From positions 1-64,000 of the forward strand of contig NSKI01000009.1 in NCBI GenBank assembly GCA_003586005.1: a DNA stretch of 64,000 nucleotides, in the 5' to 3' direction. Under the pieces are notes generated by a model. It saw only the letters and a list, made by a program, of their open reading frames with translations, ran no database searches and had not been told where the DNA came from. The position numbers and the translations under genes are program-made. The stretch is from Haloplasmatales bacterium 4B. GTDB lineage: Bacteria; Bacillota_I; Bacilli_A; Haloplasmatales; Haloplasmataceae. Shown piece by piece: positions 1-9,375 of this stretch (its first letter is position 1; each line of letters begins with the position of its first letter).

Positions 1-557
1 ATCTGACTAGATTATATCAAAAAAAGAATTGTAATAACCGACATTTTTAACCGCGATTTTCCTACAATTCTATTGTGCCATATACAAAAAATTTTTATAG
101 GATAGTAATTGTTTGATTTATAAATCCCTTTTAACAAACATTAGCGTAAAATTAGAGAGAATAACATCCAAACATAAATGGAGACGATTGTGAGGATAGA
201 GAGGAAATAGATTGATATTAAATGATTTAGAGGTTATTAACTGAAAATTGAGCATATTTTTTGTTCCCTCAGATTAGAAAGTTTGGGGGAATTTGCTTTA
301 AGGGGTAGTAGTTAGGTAGTCAAATTCTTAATTTAATATACAAGTCTACTAAAAACCCATAGATATATGATGAACGTATTGTACTATTAGATGTACAAAT
401 GTATAATTAGGTAAGATGAAGGGATGGGGACGTTAAGTTAGCATTTAGTATACCAAACTTTCGAAACATCTATTAAGTAAAATTAAGAGGTACTTGTATG
501 TCTTGCCATAAGGTGGATTGTAACTAAAAACTATAAATTAATGGAGGATGAATTATT
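1..557. other. Intergenic region, no gene seen
   Basis: I find no convincing coding stretch on either strand here; all frames are broken by stops. The only structured element I can support is a promoter-like pair with an inverted repeat near 379-407, upstream of the broken M81 gene. The rest is AT-rich sequence that could be the eroded remains of older genes, but I recognise nothing in it. Confidence 0.5.
379..407 (+). promoter_or_regulatory. Candidate promoter with TTGTAC/GTACAA inverted repeat
   Basis: TTGTAC (379-384) and TATAAT (402-407) are separated by 17 bases. The -35 box is the left arm of an inverted repeat TTGTAC...GTACAA whose right arm lies in the spacer, a possible operator. 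It would drive the M81 pseudogene starting at 558. The distance to the gene (about 150 bases) is long, so a leader or a chance match is possible. Confidence 0.4.
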
Positions 558-1707
558 ATGAAAAGAATTTTAGTTGCAGCAATGCACCATGAGTCTAATT
601 CTTTTAACCCAATTATAACGTGTAAAAAAGATTTCAATGTAATATATGGAGATGATATTTTTAACAATTTACGAGATAATGATTCTGTGACAGGTATTAT
701 CAAGACTTTACAGGAAGTAGGATACGAAATAATACCTACTGTATTTGCTAGAGCTGTCCCTAATGGCGAGATTGATTATAATTTTTATATTAAAATAAAA
801 AACGAATCATAAAACGAGCAAAGGCTGCTCAAGAAGGGGCCCCAATAGATGCTATAACACTTTCATTGCACGGATTTATGAGAGTTAAAAAACAGGGAGA
901 GGCAGAAGGATATTTTATTGAAGAATTGAGAAGTATATTCCCTGATATTCCTATTTTCTCATCCCTTGATATGCACACCTCTATGACCAGTAGAATGCAT
1001 AGCAATTGTGATGGATTTGTAGGCTATAAATGTGCACCACATACGGATTGCTTTGAAACAGGCGAACATGCTGCAAAAATGACAATAAATACCCTAGAAA
1101 ATAACGCAAATGCAAAATCAGCTTGGGTGAGGGTACCTATTTTAATAGCTGGAGAACAATCATCAACTTCTGTAGAGACTATGATCGAACTTATACGTGC
1201 ACTGAGAGAGTGTGAAAGAAAAGAAGGATTAATGGCTGCTTCATATTTAATGGGTTTTTCTTGGGCAGATAATGAAGATGGTTCCATTGCTGTTTATGTA
1301 GTCGCCGATGGTGATCTTGAATTAGCGCAAAAAGAGGCAGTGAAATTAGCAGAACTTATTTGGGCTAAAAAAGATAATTTTAGTTTTCAAACAGAGACCT
1401 ATCATGAAAAAGAAGCTTTGGATGTTGTTTTTGAGGCAGTAAAAGAAGGTGAATTACCTATTTATATTTCTGATAGTACTGATTTTTTAAAATTAATAAT
1501 GTCCGACAATCGAACTGATACCCTTAGAAAACCAATAATATATGGTGGTATATATGACCCAATAGCTACAAAACAATGCGAAGGGCGGGTAGGCGAGGTA
1601 ATAACACTTACATTTGGTGCGAAATTTGATACTGCTACTTCATCTCCTATTACTACAACTGGAATAGTAAAGGCTTATATTAAGAATTGGTCTAGAAAAG
1701 GGAAGAT
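558..1707 (+). pseudogene. Broken M81 family (MlrC-like) metallopeptidase
   Basis: The first piece (558-812, 84 residues, starting MKRILVAAMHHESNSF) and the second (866-1711) are consecutive parts of one M81/MlrC-like protein: the N-terminal HHESN metal-ligand region, then SLHGFMR, SSLDMHTSMT and HTDCFETGEHAA, which are family hallmarks (DUF1485 domain), then the start of the C-terminal domain at PIYISDSTD. A frame break lies at about 800-866. The usual glycine/asparagine-rich DNPTAG segment after ISDS is lost, and the C-terminus is missing: coding homology stops where an IS110 remnant begins. A strong ribosome binding site (GGAGG at 543) remains. Members of this family act as zinc hydrolases on cyclic or small peptides and amides; this copy is very likely non-functional. 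Confidence 0.8.
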
Positions 1708-2013
1708 TTAGCTGGTCTATCATTAAAAGAAAATTCCAGTGAAATAAAAAAAGGAAAGCATCGCATTTCCAAACGAGGTAGACTAGGTCTAAGAAAGACC
1801 TTTAGATCCATAGCAATTAAACTCGTCAGATTTAACGAAACTTTCTAATACTTACATAAATATTATGCCACAGATAGAGAAAGAAAACTAACCAAAAAAG
1901 TTTTTTTAAATGCATTAACAAATAAATTTATCAGAATAATGTTAAGTTATCAAGAGTTATCTCAATTTCTAAGATTGTCACAGAAATTTGCGATAACATT
2001 AGAAAAAAAATAG
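1708..2013 (+). mobile_element. IS110-family transposase C-terminal remnant
   Basis: In one frame from the end of the M81 pseudogene, the translation reads LAGLSLKENSS, then GKHRISKRGRLGLRKTF, then YLHKYYATDRERKLTKK and NALTNKFIRIMLSY. This is the C-terminal (PF02371-type) region of IS110/IS116/IS902 transposases. One in-frame stop sits about 50 residues in, and there is no N-terminal DEDD domain, so the element is dead. It directly abuts and truncates the M81 gene. IS110 elements lack clear terminal inverted repeats, and I see none. Confidence 0.75.
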
Positions 2014-2032
2014 AGTGAAGGGGAGAGTTGAT

Positions 2033-2713
2033 ATGATACCAATATATATGGGGATATACGAGAATTTAGTTTCAAAACTTGATAGGAAAGAATATGACTA
2101 TGGTGACATGTTGCCAACTGAAAAAGAACTTTGTAAGGTATATAAAATAAGTCGTATGACAATCAATAAAGTACTTCAAATGTTGCAGCAAGAAGGACGC
2201 GACATAAGAACAACTGGAAAAGGCACATTTGTTAATGAACCGCAAGTAGATAAGGATATTTTTAAGTTGGCTTCTTTTTCCGAAGGAGCTAGACTTTTAG
2301 AATATCGAATGATATTTGATGTTGATGAGAAAATAAGAGAACGCCTCGAACTAGAAGAAATAGATTTTGTGCGAAATATTAAGCGAGTATTTATGGTAGA
2401 TGGGGATCCTATTGCATTAGATATAGATCGAATTTCTTCTAAAATTGGTGAAAAACTTAATGTAGAAAAACTAAAAGATTCTATATACTCCTATTTTGAA
2501 GAATGCTTACAAGTTAATAAATCACATTCAGATTTTACAATTAAATCTACAGATGCTACAAAAGAAATAGCTATATATTTACACATACAAGTGGGAGATC
2601 CTATTCTATATATGAAACATGTTACATATACAAAAAAAGGAATGTCATTTGAATATTGCCATTCGTACTACCGTGCAGACAAATATTCATTAAACATTAG
2701 GGCATACCGATAA
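2033..2713 (+). CDS. GntR/HutC-family transcriptional regulator
   Basis: A 226-residue regulator with an N-terminal winged helix-turn-helix (about residues 5-70: PIYMGIYENL, then GDMLPTEKELCKVYKISRMT, then the beta-wing GRDIRTTGKGTFV) and a C-terminal UTRA ligand-binding domain (about 85-225). The start at 2033 is chosen because GGGGAG lies 8 bases upstream; an in-frame GTG at 2015 precedes the binding site. It sits 1 base before a HAD hydrolase and upstream of nagA, so it is probably a NagR/DasR-like sensor of glucosamine-6-phosphate or GlcNAc-6-phosphate controlling the operon. The wing reads GRDIRT where the family usually has GLIRR, a small oddity. The effector is inferred from context only. 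Confidence 0.88.
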   Translation: MIPIYMGIYENLVSKLDRKEYDYGDMLPTEKELCKVYKISRMTINKVLQMLQQEGRDIRTTGKGTFVNEPQVDKDIFKLASFSEGARLLEYRMIFDVDEKIRERLELEEIDFVRNIKRVFMVDGDPIALDIDRISSKIGEKLNVEKLKDSIYSYFEECLQVNKSHSDFTIKSTDATKEIAIYLHIQVGDPILYMKHVTYTKKGMSFEYCHSYYRADKYSLNIRAYR

Positions 2714-2714
2714 T

Positions 2715-3491
2715 ATGAAAAAGAAACTATTAGCTTTTGATATAGATGGAACACTTGTCAATCCAGTGACACATAAAATCCCCGATTCTGCTTTACAAGC
2801 ATTAGAAATCTTAAAACAACAAGGACATATCGTTGGAATAGCAACAGGTAGAAATAAAACACAATTACAAAAAGTAATTGATCCCCAAAGATTTGATTTT
2901 ACCATTTTATGTAATGGTGGATATGCAGAAGTAGATGGGACTCCTGTAATTACTAATATGTATACTTTAGATGAAAAAAATACAGTAATTGAGCAATTAG
3001 AAAGATTTCACTTAGAATATGGTATTACAACACATGAACATTTGTATGCGGTAAATCCAGACTCAGATAATGTGCAAAAAGTAATTCAAGCATTTGATGT
3101 ATATACTCCATATAAGGAAAAAGATTTTACTAACATAGATGTGTATCAATTTTTAGTCTATGAAGACACTAAAACGATTCCATTACTCTCATTAAAAGAA
3201 GAAGATTATATCATTCATTCCTATGGTTGGTTTGGATATGATATTGATTTAAGGAATGTTTCAAAAGGAACTGCATTACAAATATTAATTAAGTATTTTT
3301 CGATAGATATTAGTGATTGTTTTGCTTTTGGAGATGGGGATAATGATGCGCACTTCTTGAAAGTATCGGGTACAGGAATAGCTATGAAAAATGGTTCTGA
3401 AAAAGCAAAAGAAAACGCAGATTTTATAACAACAGATGTTGAAGATGATGGGATTTACAATGCTCTAAAAGTATACGGATTTATAAAGTAG
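2715..3491 (+). CDS. Cof-type HAD-IIB family phosphatase
   Basis: 258 residues with all haloacid dehalogenase motifs in order: motif I FDIDGTLV near residue 8, with the Asp nucleophile and the second Asp; motif II GIATGR near residue 40; motif III lysine near KGTALQIL; and motif IV FGDGDNDAHFL near residue 205. A C2-type cap lies between motifs II and III, giving the HAD-IIB/Cof subclass, whose members dephosphorylate sugar phosphates and similar small molecules. It lies between the GntR regulator (1-base gap) and nagA (8-base gap), so it is co-transcribed and probably acts on a hexose- or amino-sugar phosphate. The exact substrate cannot be read from sequence. Confidence 0.9.
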   Translation: MKKKLLAFDIDGTLVNPVTHKIPDSALQALEILKQQGHIVGIATGRNKTQLQKVIDPQRFDFTILCNGGYAEVDGTPVITNMYTLDEKNTVIEQLERFHLEYGITTHEHLYAVNPDSDNVQKVIQAFDVYTPYKEKDFTNIDVYQFLVYEDTKTIPLLSLKEEDYIIHSYGWFGYDIDLRNVSKGTALQILIKYFSIDISDCFAFGDGDNDAHFLKVSGTGIAMKNGSEKAKENADFITTDVEDDGIYNALKVYGFIK

Positions 3492-3499
3492 GTGAGAAA

Positions 3500-4636
3500 A
3501 TGATATTAAAAAATGCGACAATAGTAAATGCTCTTTCGACGCTTGAACATGGATATATAAAAATACAAAATGGAAAAATTGTCGAAGTAGGAACTGATTG
3601 TAGAGAAGATGGTATCGATTTACAAGAAAATTATGTGTTGCCAGGATTCATCGATATGCATATCCATGGGACTAATGGTGTTGATGTTATGGATGGAACA
3701 GTAGAAGCTTTAGATATTATGACATCAAATTTAATAAAAGAGGGGACAACTTCGTTTTTACCTACAACACTTACGATGTCTAAAGATAAAATTAAACATG
3801 CAATTCAAAATGTTGTTAAATATAGAGGAAACCCAAAAGGATCAAAGATTCTAGGAATTCATTTAGAAGGTCCATTTGTTAATAAAAAATTTAAAGGTGC
3901 ACAAAACGAGTCCTATATTCAACAGCCAACAATCTCTTATTTACAAGAACTTCTAGATCTTGCTGATGGAAAAATAAAAAATATTACTTATGCATGTGAA
4001 GAAGCACCATTAGAATTTACAAAATTTCTTGTTGAAAACAAGATTATTCCAAGTGTTGGGCATAGTTCTGCCACAATGGAAGAAGTGTTAAATCATGTGA
4101 ATTATGGTTTGAAGAATGTAACCCATTTTCATAACGGACAATCTCCACATAATCATAGATTTCCTGGTGTTGTAAGTGCTGGTTTCTATAGTGATGAACT
4201 CACTACAGAAATGATTGTAGATGGTGTTCATTTGCACAAAGATGTTGTGAAGATGACTCATAAAATTAAGACCAAAGACCGAATTTTATTGATTACAGAT
4301 TCAATGATGGCAAAAGGATTGGGAAACGGGTCTTATACACTTGGTGGATTAAATGTCGTTAAAACAGATACTGAAGTTAGAGCAGAAAGTGGTTCACTTG
4401 CAGGTAGTATTCTGAAAATGTCAGATGCGGTAAAAAATATGCTTGCATTTACCGAATGTTCTATAAATGAAATTGTTTCAATGACATCATATAACCAAGC
4501 AAAACAACTTAAAATTGATGATCAATTAGGGAAAATAGAAGCAGGTTATACAGCAGATTTAGTTGTCCTTGACAAAACGTTCCAATTGATTCAAACCATT
4601 CGTGAAGGAATAACTGTTTACTCCAGCACATTCTAA
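3500..4636 (+). CDS. nagA: N-acetylglucosamine-6-phosphate deacetylase
   Basis: 378 residues, the usual length for NagA, an amidohydrolase that converts GlcNAc-6-phosphate to glucosamine-6-phosphate and acetate in the cytoplasm. Visible hallmarks are the N-terminal beta-sandwich, DMHIHGTNGVDVMDG near residue 52, the metal-binding Glu in GIHLEGPF near 117, metal-binding His in GHSSAT (~186) and THFHNG (~207), and the catalytic Asp in LITDSMMA (~265). The ribosome binding site is AGGTGAG just upstream of ATG 3500. Operon partners are the GntR regulator and HAD hydrolase; no nagB is in the window. Following this gene is a sugar-phosphate kinase remnant, hinting that the operon was once longer. 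Confidence 0.95.
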   Translation: MILKNATIVNALSTLEHGYIKIQNGKIVEVGTDCREDGIDLQENYVLPGFIDMHIHGTNGVDVMDGTVEALDIMTSNLIKEGTTSFLPTTLTMSKDKIKHAIQNVVKYRGNPKGSKILGIHLEGPFVNKKFKGAQNESYIQQPTISYLQELLDLADGKIKNITYACEEAPLEFTKFLVENKIIPSVGHSSATMEEVLNHVNYGLKNVTHFHNGQSPHNHRFPGVVSAGFYSDELTTEMIVDGVHLHKDVVKMTHKIKTKDRILLITDSMMAKGLGNGSYTLGGLNVVKTDTEVRAESGSLAGSILKMSDAVKNMLAFTECSINEIVSMTSYNQAKQLKIDDQLGKIEAGYTADLVVLDKTFQLIQTIREGITVYSSTF

Positions 4637-4951
4637 ATTTTATTGGGTACTAGTGGGGAAGCATTAAAGAAAGGTATTAAAATGGAATTTGTCTCTTTTG
4701 GTAAAAATGGCGCCCTAGTATTTAATGATAATCACATGTACAAAGTAATAATACCAGTTATAAAAGCTATGAACCCAGAGGAATCAGGAGATTTTATGTT
4801 AGTTGGGTTTGTAGTATCTTTGAAAAGAAATTATGAATTTAAATATTTGTTAAAATTTCCCTCAACTTGTGGAATGGCTAATGCTATGGAAACTGAAACT
4901 GGGAAAATTGATATAGATAATATAAATCTACTTATTAGAAATGCGAGGTAG
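4637..4951 (+). pseudogene. PfkB-family (FruK/LacC-like) sugar-phosphate kinase remnant
   Basis: An open stretch of about 100 residues whose first part (LLGTSGEALKKGI) matches the 'DTSGEAL' segment of 1-phosphofructokinase/tagatose-6-phosphate kinase. It then jumps directly to the VSFGKNGALVF strand and the C-terminal ATP-binding region (ESGDFMLVGF in place of the usual GSGDSMVAGF, then CGMANAMETETGKID). The N-terminal half and roughly 50 residues between the two blocks are missing, and the catalytic loop has lost its first glycine. The stretch lacks a good start and begins immediately after the nagA stop. I read it as a deletion-scarred kinase fragment, not a functional protein. Confidence 0.7.
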
Positions 4952-5114
4952 CCAGATTATCGGTTATAATAAAATAGAAAATCCAACTATGTAAAAAGTA
5001 ATATAAAAAAAATAAATGGATAAATTTAGTAATAAGCTAAATATAGAATAAAGTAATAGTTAATAATGGATGGAAATTGAGAGTTGAAGTTATCAACTAT
5101 TGGAAGTGATAAAA

Positions 5115-5846
5115 ATGAATAAGTCATTAAAAAGAGTGTTTGTGACCACATTTATAATAATTGAATTCACAATGTATGTATTATTTATGTTTATTACAGA
5201 TGATGTTCCGGTAATAAAATTACAGTATGCAGGAATTATATTGTGTGTTTGTTTTAGTTTTATAATTTATAACAACTTAATAAATACTTGGACCGTTCGT
5301 ACTGCTTTATTTTTTACAGCTATCGCAGATTTATTTTTATTAATAATGGTTGGCTATGAATTAATAGGTGTTATCGTATTTAGTATTGTTCAACTTATTT
5401 ATGGAATTAGGCTAATGTTTATGGATAATCGTAAACTTAAGCTTTATGAGTCAATTAATTTGAGACTAGCTTTTATTGTTATATTTCAAATAATTGGTTT
5501 AATTATCGTTAAGAATTATGATCCATTGGCCCTAGTTTCATCTTTTTATCTAGCTAACCTGGTTACGAATGTCTTCTTAGCATTTTACCACATTAAAACA
5601 AATACGATCTTTGCGATTGGTTTATTCTTTTTTCTTTGTTGCGATATTTTTGTGGGGCTAAATAATAGTCAAGGTTATCTTGATATATCAAGAGACTCAA
5701 TTTGGGCTAAATTATTAAATCTTCCAATTGATTTAATGTGGTTTTTCTATTTTCCGTCTCAAGTACTCATTACAATTAGTATCTTAACTTATAAAAGTGA
5801 TTCTAGCTTTACTAGGAATGATGGACGGTTAGGAAAACAGGTTTAA
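5115..5846 (+). CDS. Multi-pass membrane protein, possibly YhhN/TMEM86-like
   Basis: 243 residues, almost entirely hydrophobic, with about 8 predicted membrane segments. The start at ATG 5115 follows GGAAGTG by 6 bases; an upstream TTG at 5100 is less likely. Short patterns such as FTAIADLFLLIMVG (~residues 68-81), FSIVQLIYGIRL and FFFLCCDIFVGL recall the YhhN/TMEM86 (lysoplasmalogenase) family, where conserved aspartates sit in membrane helices after 'F..GD' type motifs, but the match is weak. The gene stands alone, followed by a clear terminator at 5900-5928. Function not assigned. Confidence 0.6.
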   Translation: MNKSLKRVFVTTFIIIEFTMYVLFMFITDDVPVIKLQYAGIILCVCFSFIIYNNLINTWTVRTALFFTAIADLFLLIMVGYELIGVIVFSIVQLIYGIRLMFMDNRKLKLYESINLRLAFIVIFQIIGLIIVKNYDPLALVSSFYLANLVTNVFLAFYHIKTNTIFAIGLFFFLCCDIFVGLNNSQGYLDISRDSIWAKLLNLPIDLMWFFYFPSQVLITISILTYKSDSSFTRNDGRLGKQV

Positions 5847-5899
5847 AGCCACACAAATCGAGAACGACATTTTGCCAATATAGAAATAGTGTTATATAT

Positions 5900-5928
5900 A
5901 GAGGCTGATTTTTTTTAGCCTCTTTTTG
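5900..5928 (+). terminator. Rho-independent terminator
   Basis: AGAGGCT (5900-5906) pairs with AGCCTCT (5917-5923) around a T-rich loop, followed by a T run. It closes the membrane-protein transcript. Confidence 0.8.
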
Positions 5929-6359
5929 CTATATTTGATTGTTTAACAATAATGTAATTATCGATAACAATCTTCAGAAACCAGATTATGGGCGAAAGAA
6001 TAATTTAATGATAATTGTCATCAAATACTGTTTTTCTCAGTTTTTCTTTATATATCAGACATTTTTTTCTTTATTTCTTACTGAAGTAAATCCATAAACA
6101 AAGGTTGTTCCAAGAATGCACAATTTCGCTATTTATAATGCCAATAACTACCAACAATTTTATCTGAAGAGGTATTAAAAATAACAAAAAATGCGAAATT
6201 TACCACAATAGAATGCCTTAAATCGAGAAAACGCCAATCTTTTCTTATGTAAAAATAACCAGGAGTTTTAGGTTTTATCTTATCACAATAATTTGATTAT
6301 GAGGAGAAAAAGTATAAACTAAGCTGTAAGATAAGATAATAAATTAAGAGGTGGACTTT
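5929..6359. other. Intergenic region upstream of the germination operon
   Basis: About 430 bases without a supported gene on either strand. It must hold the promoter of the ger operon. In spore formers such operons are normally read by the forespore sigma factor (SigG), but I see no clean SigG -10/-35 pair. The GTAAGATAAGATAATAA stretch just upstream of the start is AT-rich spacer. An imperfect palindrome TGATAATTGTCATCA (6009-6023) is present but unassigned. Confidence 0.45.
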
Positions 6360-7958
6360 ATGTTTAGGACATTAATTAGAAAATTTAATTATTTAAAATT
6401 AAATTCTTTAAATAACTCTTCTATTAAGAATACCCCAAAAAAAGAAGAAATTCCAAAATCTATAAAAGAAATTAAAAACAAATTGAACCAAACATTTTCT
6501 GAATGTAATGATTTTATTACTCGTGAACTTGAAATAGGAGAAAAACGAGAGATAAAAGTTATTATTGCCTACATAGATGGTCTTGTAGAAAAGAAAATGG
6601 TCGATACAGAAATAATAAAACCAATATTAATAGATTCAAGATTAACAAAACTGAATCAAGAATTTAATAAAAAAACAACAATTGAAATTTTAAAAGAAAA
6701 TATAATAAGTATCAGTGGACTTAACGAAGTCGATGATTTTAATGAAAGTATTCAAAGTATTCTTTCTGGGGATACAATGACTTATATTGATGGAAATAAA
6801 AAAGCATTAAAAGCTGATACAAGAGGTTTTGAATTTAGAGGTGTAGAGGAACCAGATACTGAATCGGTTGTACGGGGTCCTCGGGAAGGCTACACCGAGT
6901 CAATCAGAATAAATACAGCCTTACTACGGAGAAAAGTAAAAAATGCTAATCTTAAATTTGAATCTCTGAAATTAGGGAAACAAACTAATACAGATGTGAT
7001 GGTATGCTACATAAAAGGAATTGCTCATGATGATGTTGTTGAAACAGTCAAAAGGAGATTAAAGAAGATTAATACGGATGCTATTCTTGAATCAGGATAT
7101 ATTGAAGAATTTATTGAAGATGCACCTTTATCTATTTTTCCAACTGTTGGTAATACTGAAAAACCTGATATAACCGCAGCAAAAATATTAGAAGGCAGGG
7201 TGGCAATTTTATGTGACGGAACACCTTTTGTACTTACCGTACCTTATTTGTTTGTTGAATCAATACAAGCAAGTGAAGATTATTACTCTCGATTTATTTC
7301 TTCATCTTTTTTAAGACTTATTAGAATATTAGCATTAGCATCTTCAACATTAACTCCGGCAATTTATGTTGCTTTACTTTGCTTTCATCAGGACATTATT
7401 CCAGCAAAACTGATGATAACTATAGTTTCATCACGTGAAGGTGTTCCATTTTCAGCCTTTATTGAAGCGGCATTAATGATAATAGCATTTGAACTATTAA
7501 GAGAAGCAGGTGTTAGAATGCCGAGACAAATTGGACAAGCCGTTAGTATTGTAGGGGCTTTGGTACTCGGACAATCTGCTGTTGAAGCTGGGTTAATAAG
7601 TAGTATGATGGTAATTGTAATCGCTGTAACTGCTATCACTAGTTTTATTGTTTCTTCAATGGACAGAACTATCCCTTTCTTAAGATTTGCTTTGCTAATA
7701 GGCGCTAATGTGATAGGATTTATGGGTATATTTTTAGTTTCAGAAGTCATACTAATCTATATGTGTTCATTAAGGTCTTTCGGTGTACCTTATTTGGCTC
7801 CGTTTTCTCCTTTAAATGGGATGGACTTGAAAGATACTTTTATTAGAGTACCTGTTTGGGCTATGTTAAAAAGACCGAAAGCATTAACAGAAAATAAAGA
7901 TGGCGGTGAACAGTCTGGATATAGGATGAAAGTCAATTATAGAAAGAAGGAGGATTAA
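6360..7958 (+). CDS. GerA-type spore germination receptor A subunit
   Basis: 532 residues with GerA-family architecture: a long hydrophilic N-terminal half (residues 1-~290, with the conserved GDTMTYIDG and FRGVEEPDTESVVRGPREGY blocks), then 5-6 membrane segments (from ~315), including EAALMIIAFELLREAGVRMP and the VGALVLGQSAVEAGL signature. It is the A subunit of the nutrient germinant receptor in the spore inner membrane. ATG 6360 is chosen because AGAGGTGG lies 5 bases upstream; an in-frame GTG at 6351 is inside that site. The operon continues with the C subunit 7 bases downstream and the B subunits beyond. It marks the organism as an endospore former or a recent ex-sporulator. Confidence 0.93.
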   Translation: MFRTLIRKFNYLKLNSLNNSSIKNTPKKEEIPKSIKEIKNKLNQTFSECNDFITRELEIGEKREIKVIIAYIDGLVEKKMVDTEIIKPILIDSRLTKLNQEFNKKTTIEILKENIISISGLNEVDDFNESIQSILSGDTMTYIDGNKKALKADTRGFEFRGVEEPDTESVVRGPREGYTESIRINTALLRRKVKNANLKFESLKLGKQTNTDVMVCYIKGIAHDDVVETVKRRLKKINTDAILESGYIEEFIEDAPLSIFPTVGNTEKPDITAAKILEGRVAILCDGTPFVLTVPYLFVESIQASEDYYSRFISSSFLRLIRILALASSTLTPAIYVALLCFHQDIIPAKLMITIVSSREGVPFSAFIEAALMIIAFELLREAGVRMPRQIGQAVSIVGALVLGQSAVEAGLISSMMVIVIAVTAITSFIVSSMDRTIPFLRFALLIGANVIGFMGIFLVSEVILIYMCSLRSFGVPYLAPFSPLNGMDLKDTFIRVPVWAMLKRPKALTENKDGGEQSGYRMKVNYRKKED

Positions 7959-7965
7959 TAAATAT

Positions 7966-9144
7966 ATGAAATATGGTGTTAAGAGATATCTATTATTATC
8001 AATTTTATGTTTGTTTTTAATCAATCTAACTGGCTGTTGGGATAATAAAGATATAATTGAATTAGGTATAGTTTCTGCAGTTGGTATAGATAAAACAAGT
8101 GATGATCAGGTTGAAGTGACTATACAAATAATGAAAATTAGTGCAATAAAAGCTAAAGCACAGGGAAGTAGTGAAGAGACATTTTGGACATTTTCTAAAA
8201 AAGGTAATACTGTTTTTGAAGCAATAAGAAGTATACTGACAACAATCGATCATAAGCCATTTTATAATTTTAATGAACTAGTCGTTATTGGAGAAGATCT
8301 AGCTAAAGATGGAGTTATGGATGTTCTTGATTTTTTTGAAAGAGACCATGAAAATAGAGTACAATCATTTGTTTTAATAGCCAAAGGAATATCAGCTAAA
8401 GAAGTATTAAGTGCAAAAACTGATCTAGCTAGTGTACCAGCTTTACATTTAGTAGAAACAATAAAATCGTCTAAAGCATCAACAAGAATAATAGAAATGG
8501 AGTTATTTGATCTTTTAAAGGGTTTTTCCTGTCCTGGAAAAAATCCTGTTGCAGGTGTAATAGAAAAATTGAATAGTGAAGATGATGAATTAAAAATTAT
8601 AAATTTGAGTGTTGAAGGTGGTGCAGTTTTTATAAAAGATAAACTACAAGGATGGATAGAGTCAAAGGATTTAGTAGGTTATCTAATAATAATCAATGAA
8701 TTCAAAAATGGGATTATCAATATACCTAACCCCCACGAAGAAAACAAATTTGTTACGATTGAATTAAAAAAGGTTAATAGTAAAATGGATATAAAATTTG
8801 TGAATAATAAACCAATTATTTTTTTGGATGTCAAAGCAGAAGGAAATATAGGTGAACAGCAAGGACCCGGTGATTTGACAACAAAGGAAATGGTAAAAAA
8901 ATTAGATGAAGGATTGGAAAAAAAGATTGAAGAAGAAGTAACAAAAGTATTTAAGTTAGCACAAGAAGAATACAAAAATGATTTTTTAGGTTTTGGTAAT
9001 ATTATATATAAAAAAAATTTACGCTATTGGAAGAAAGTTAAAGATAATTGGGATAGCGAATTTAGCAATATACCAGTCGATATAAAGATAAAAGCAAAAG
9101 TTTTACAGCCGGGACAAGTAAAAAAAGCATTAGAACCAAAGTAA
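7966..9144 (+). CDS. Ger(x)C family germination receptor lipoprotein (C subunit)
   Basis: 392 residues with a signal peptide ending in the lipobox LTGC (Cys24) followed by WDNKDIIELGIVSAVGID, the standard GerC start. The remainder shows GerC-family landmarks (GNTVFEAIRSI near 85, FNELVVIGE near 103, and a C-terminal domain rich in KLxEGLExxI helices). The protein is tethered to the outer face of the spore inner membrane and completes the A-B-C germinant receptor. It is co-transcribed with the A subunit (7-base gap). Length is normal for the family and no damage is seen. Confidence 0.93.
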   Translation: MKYGVKRYLLLSILCLFLINLTGCWDNKDIIELGIVSAVGIDKTSDDQVEVTIQIMKISAIKAKAQGSSEETFWTFSKKGNTVFEAIRSILTTIDHKPFYNFNELVVIGEDLAKDGVMDVLDFFERDHENRVQSFVLIAKGISAKEVLSAKTDLASVPALHLVETIKSSKASTRIIEMELFDLLKGFSCPGKNPVAGVIEKLNSEDDELKIINLSVEGGAVFIKDKLQGWIESKDLVGYLIIINEFKNGIINIPNPHEENKFVTIELKKVNSKMDIKFVNNKPIIFLDVKAEGNIGEQQGPGDLTTKEMVKKLDEGLEKKIEEEVTKVFKLAQEEYKNDFLGFGNIIYKKNLRYWKKVKDNWDSEFSNIPVDIKIKAKVLQPGQVKKALEPK

Positions 9145-9157
9145 AGAGGTGAATAGT

Positions 9158-9367
9158 ATGGTTATTGCCCTTATTATAGTATTTATACTAATTATTATGG
9201 TTGATATATCTGGATTAATTAAAACAAACAAAAGATTAAAAACAATGATTGTCTATTTCTCATTAATTACAATGGGATTTGTCATTAGTTTACTACAGGT
9301 AATAGATAAAAAACCTGTCAGTCCATCAGTCATTATTGAGAAGATAGTGAAAATATTTATAAAATAG
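9158..9367 (+). CDS. Small membrane protein in germination operon
   Basis: 69 residues with two membrane segments (about 3-22 and 33-52) and a basic tail. The start is ATG 9158, with GAGGTG 6 bases upstream; the in-frame GTG at 9149 overlaps that site. Small two-helix proteins of this kind accompany many ger operons (comparable to the small D subunit of some receptors), so a receptor accessory role is plausible but inferred. The end of this gene is notable: the bases coding its last ~20 residues are repeated ahead of the two intact gerB-type genes (see repeats at 10275 and 11534), showing that the amplified unit began inside this gene. Confidence 0.75.
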   Translation: MVIALIIVFILIIMVDISGLIKTNKRLKTMIVYFSLITMGFVISLLQVIDKKPVSPSVIIEKIVKIFIK

Positions 9368-9375
9368 GTGACAGC
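9305..9375 (+). repeat. Ger spacer repeat, copy 1 (source)
   Basis: The 3' end of the small membrane protein gene plus the ribosome binding site of the gerB-type pseudogene. It shares AAACCTGTCAGTCCATCAGT and the following AAGAT..TGAAAATATTTAT block with copies at 10275 and 11534. Here the sequence is still coding (KKPVSPSVIIEKIVK). Confidence 0.8.

Noticed and set aside
6009-6023. Fur/PerR-like box TGATAATTGTCATCA
   Set aside because: Only an imperfect palindrome that does not fit the consensus well, and no iron or peroxide gene follows.
7388-7750. Minus-strand 120-codon frame inside the GerA-type gene
   Set aside because: It mirrors the hydrophobic helices of the conserved plus-strand protein; no ribosome binding site.
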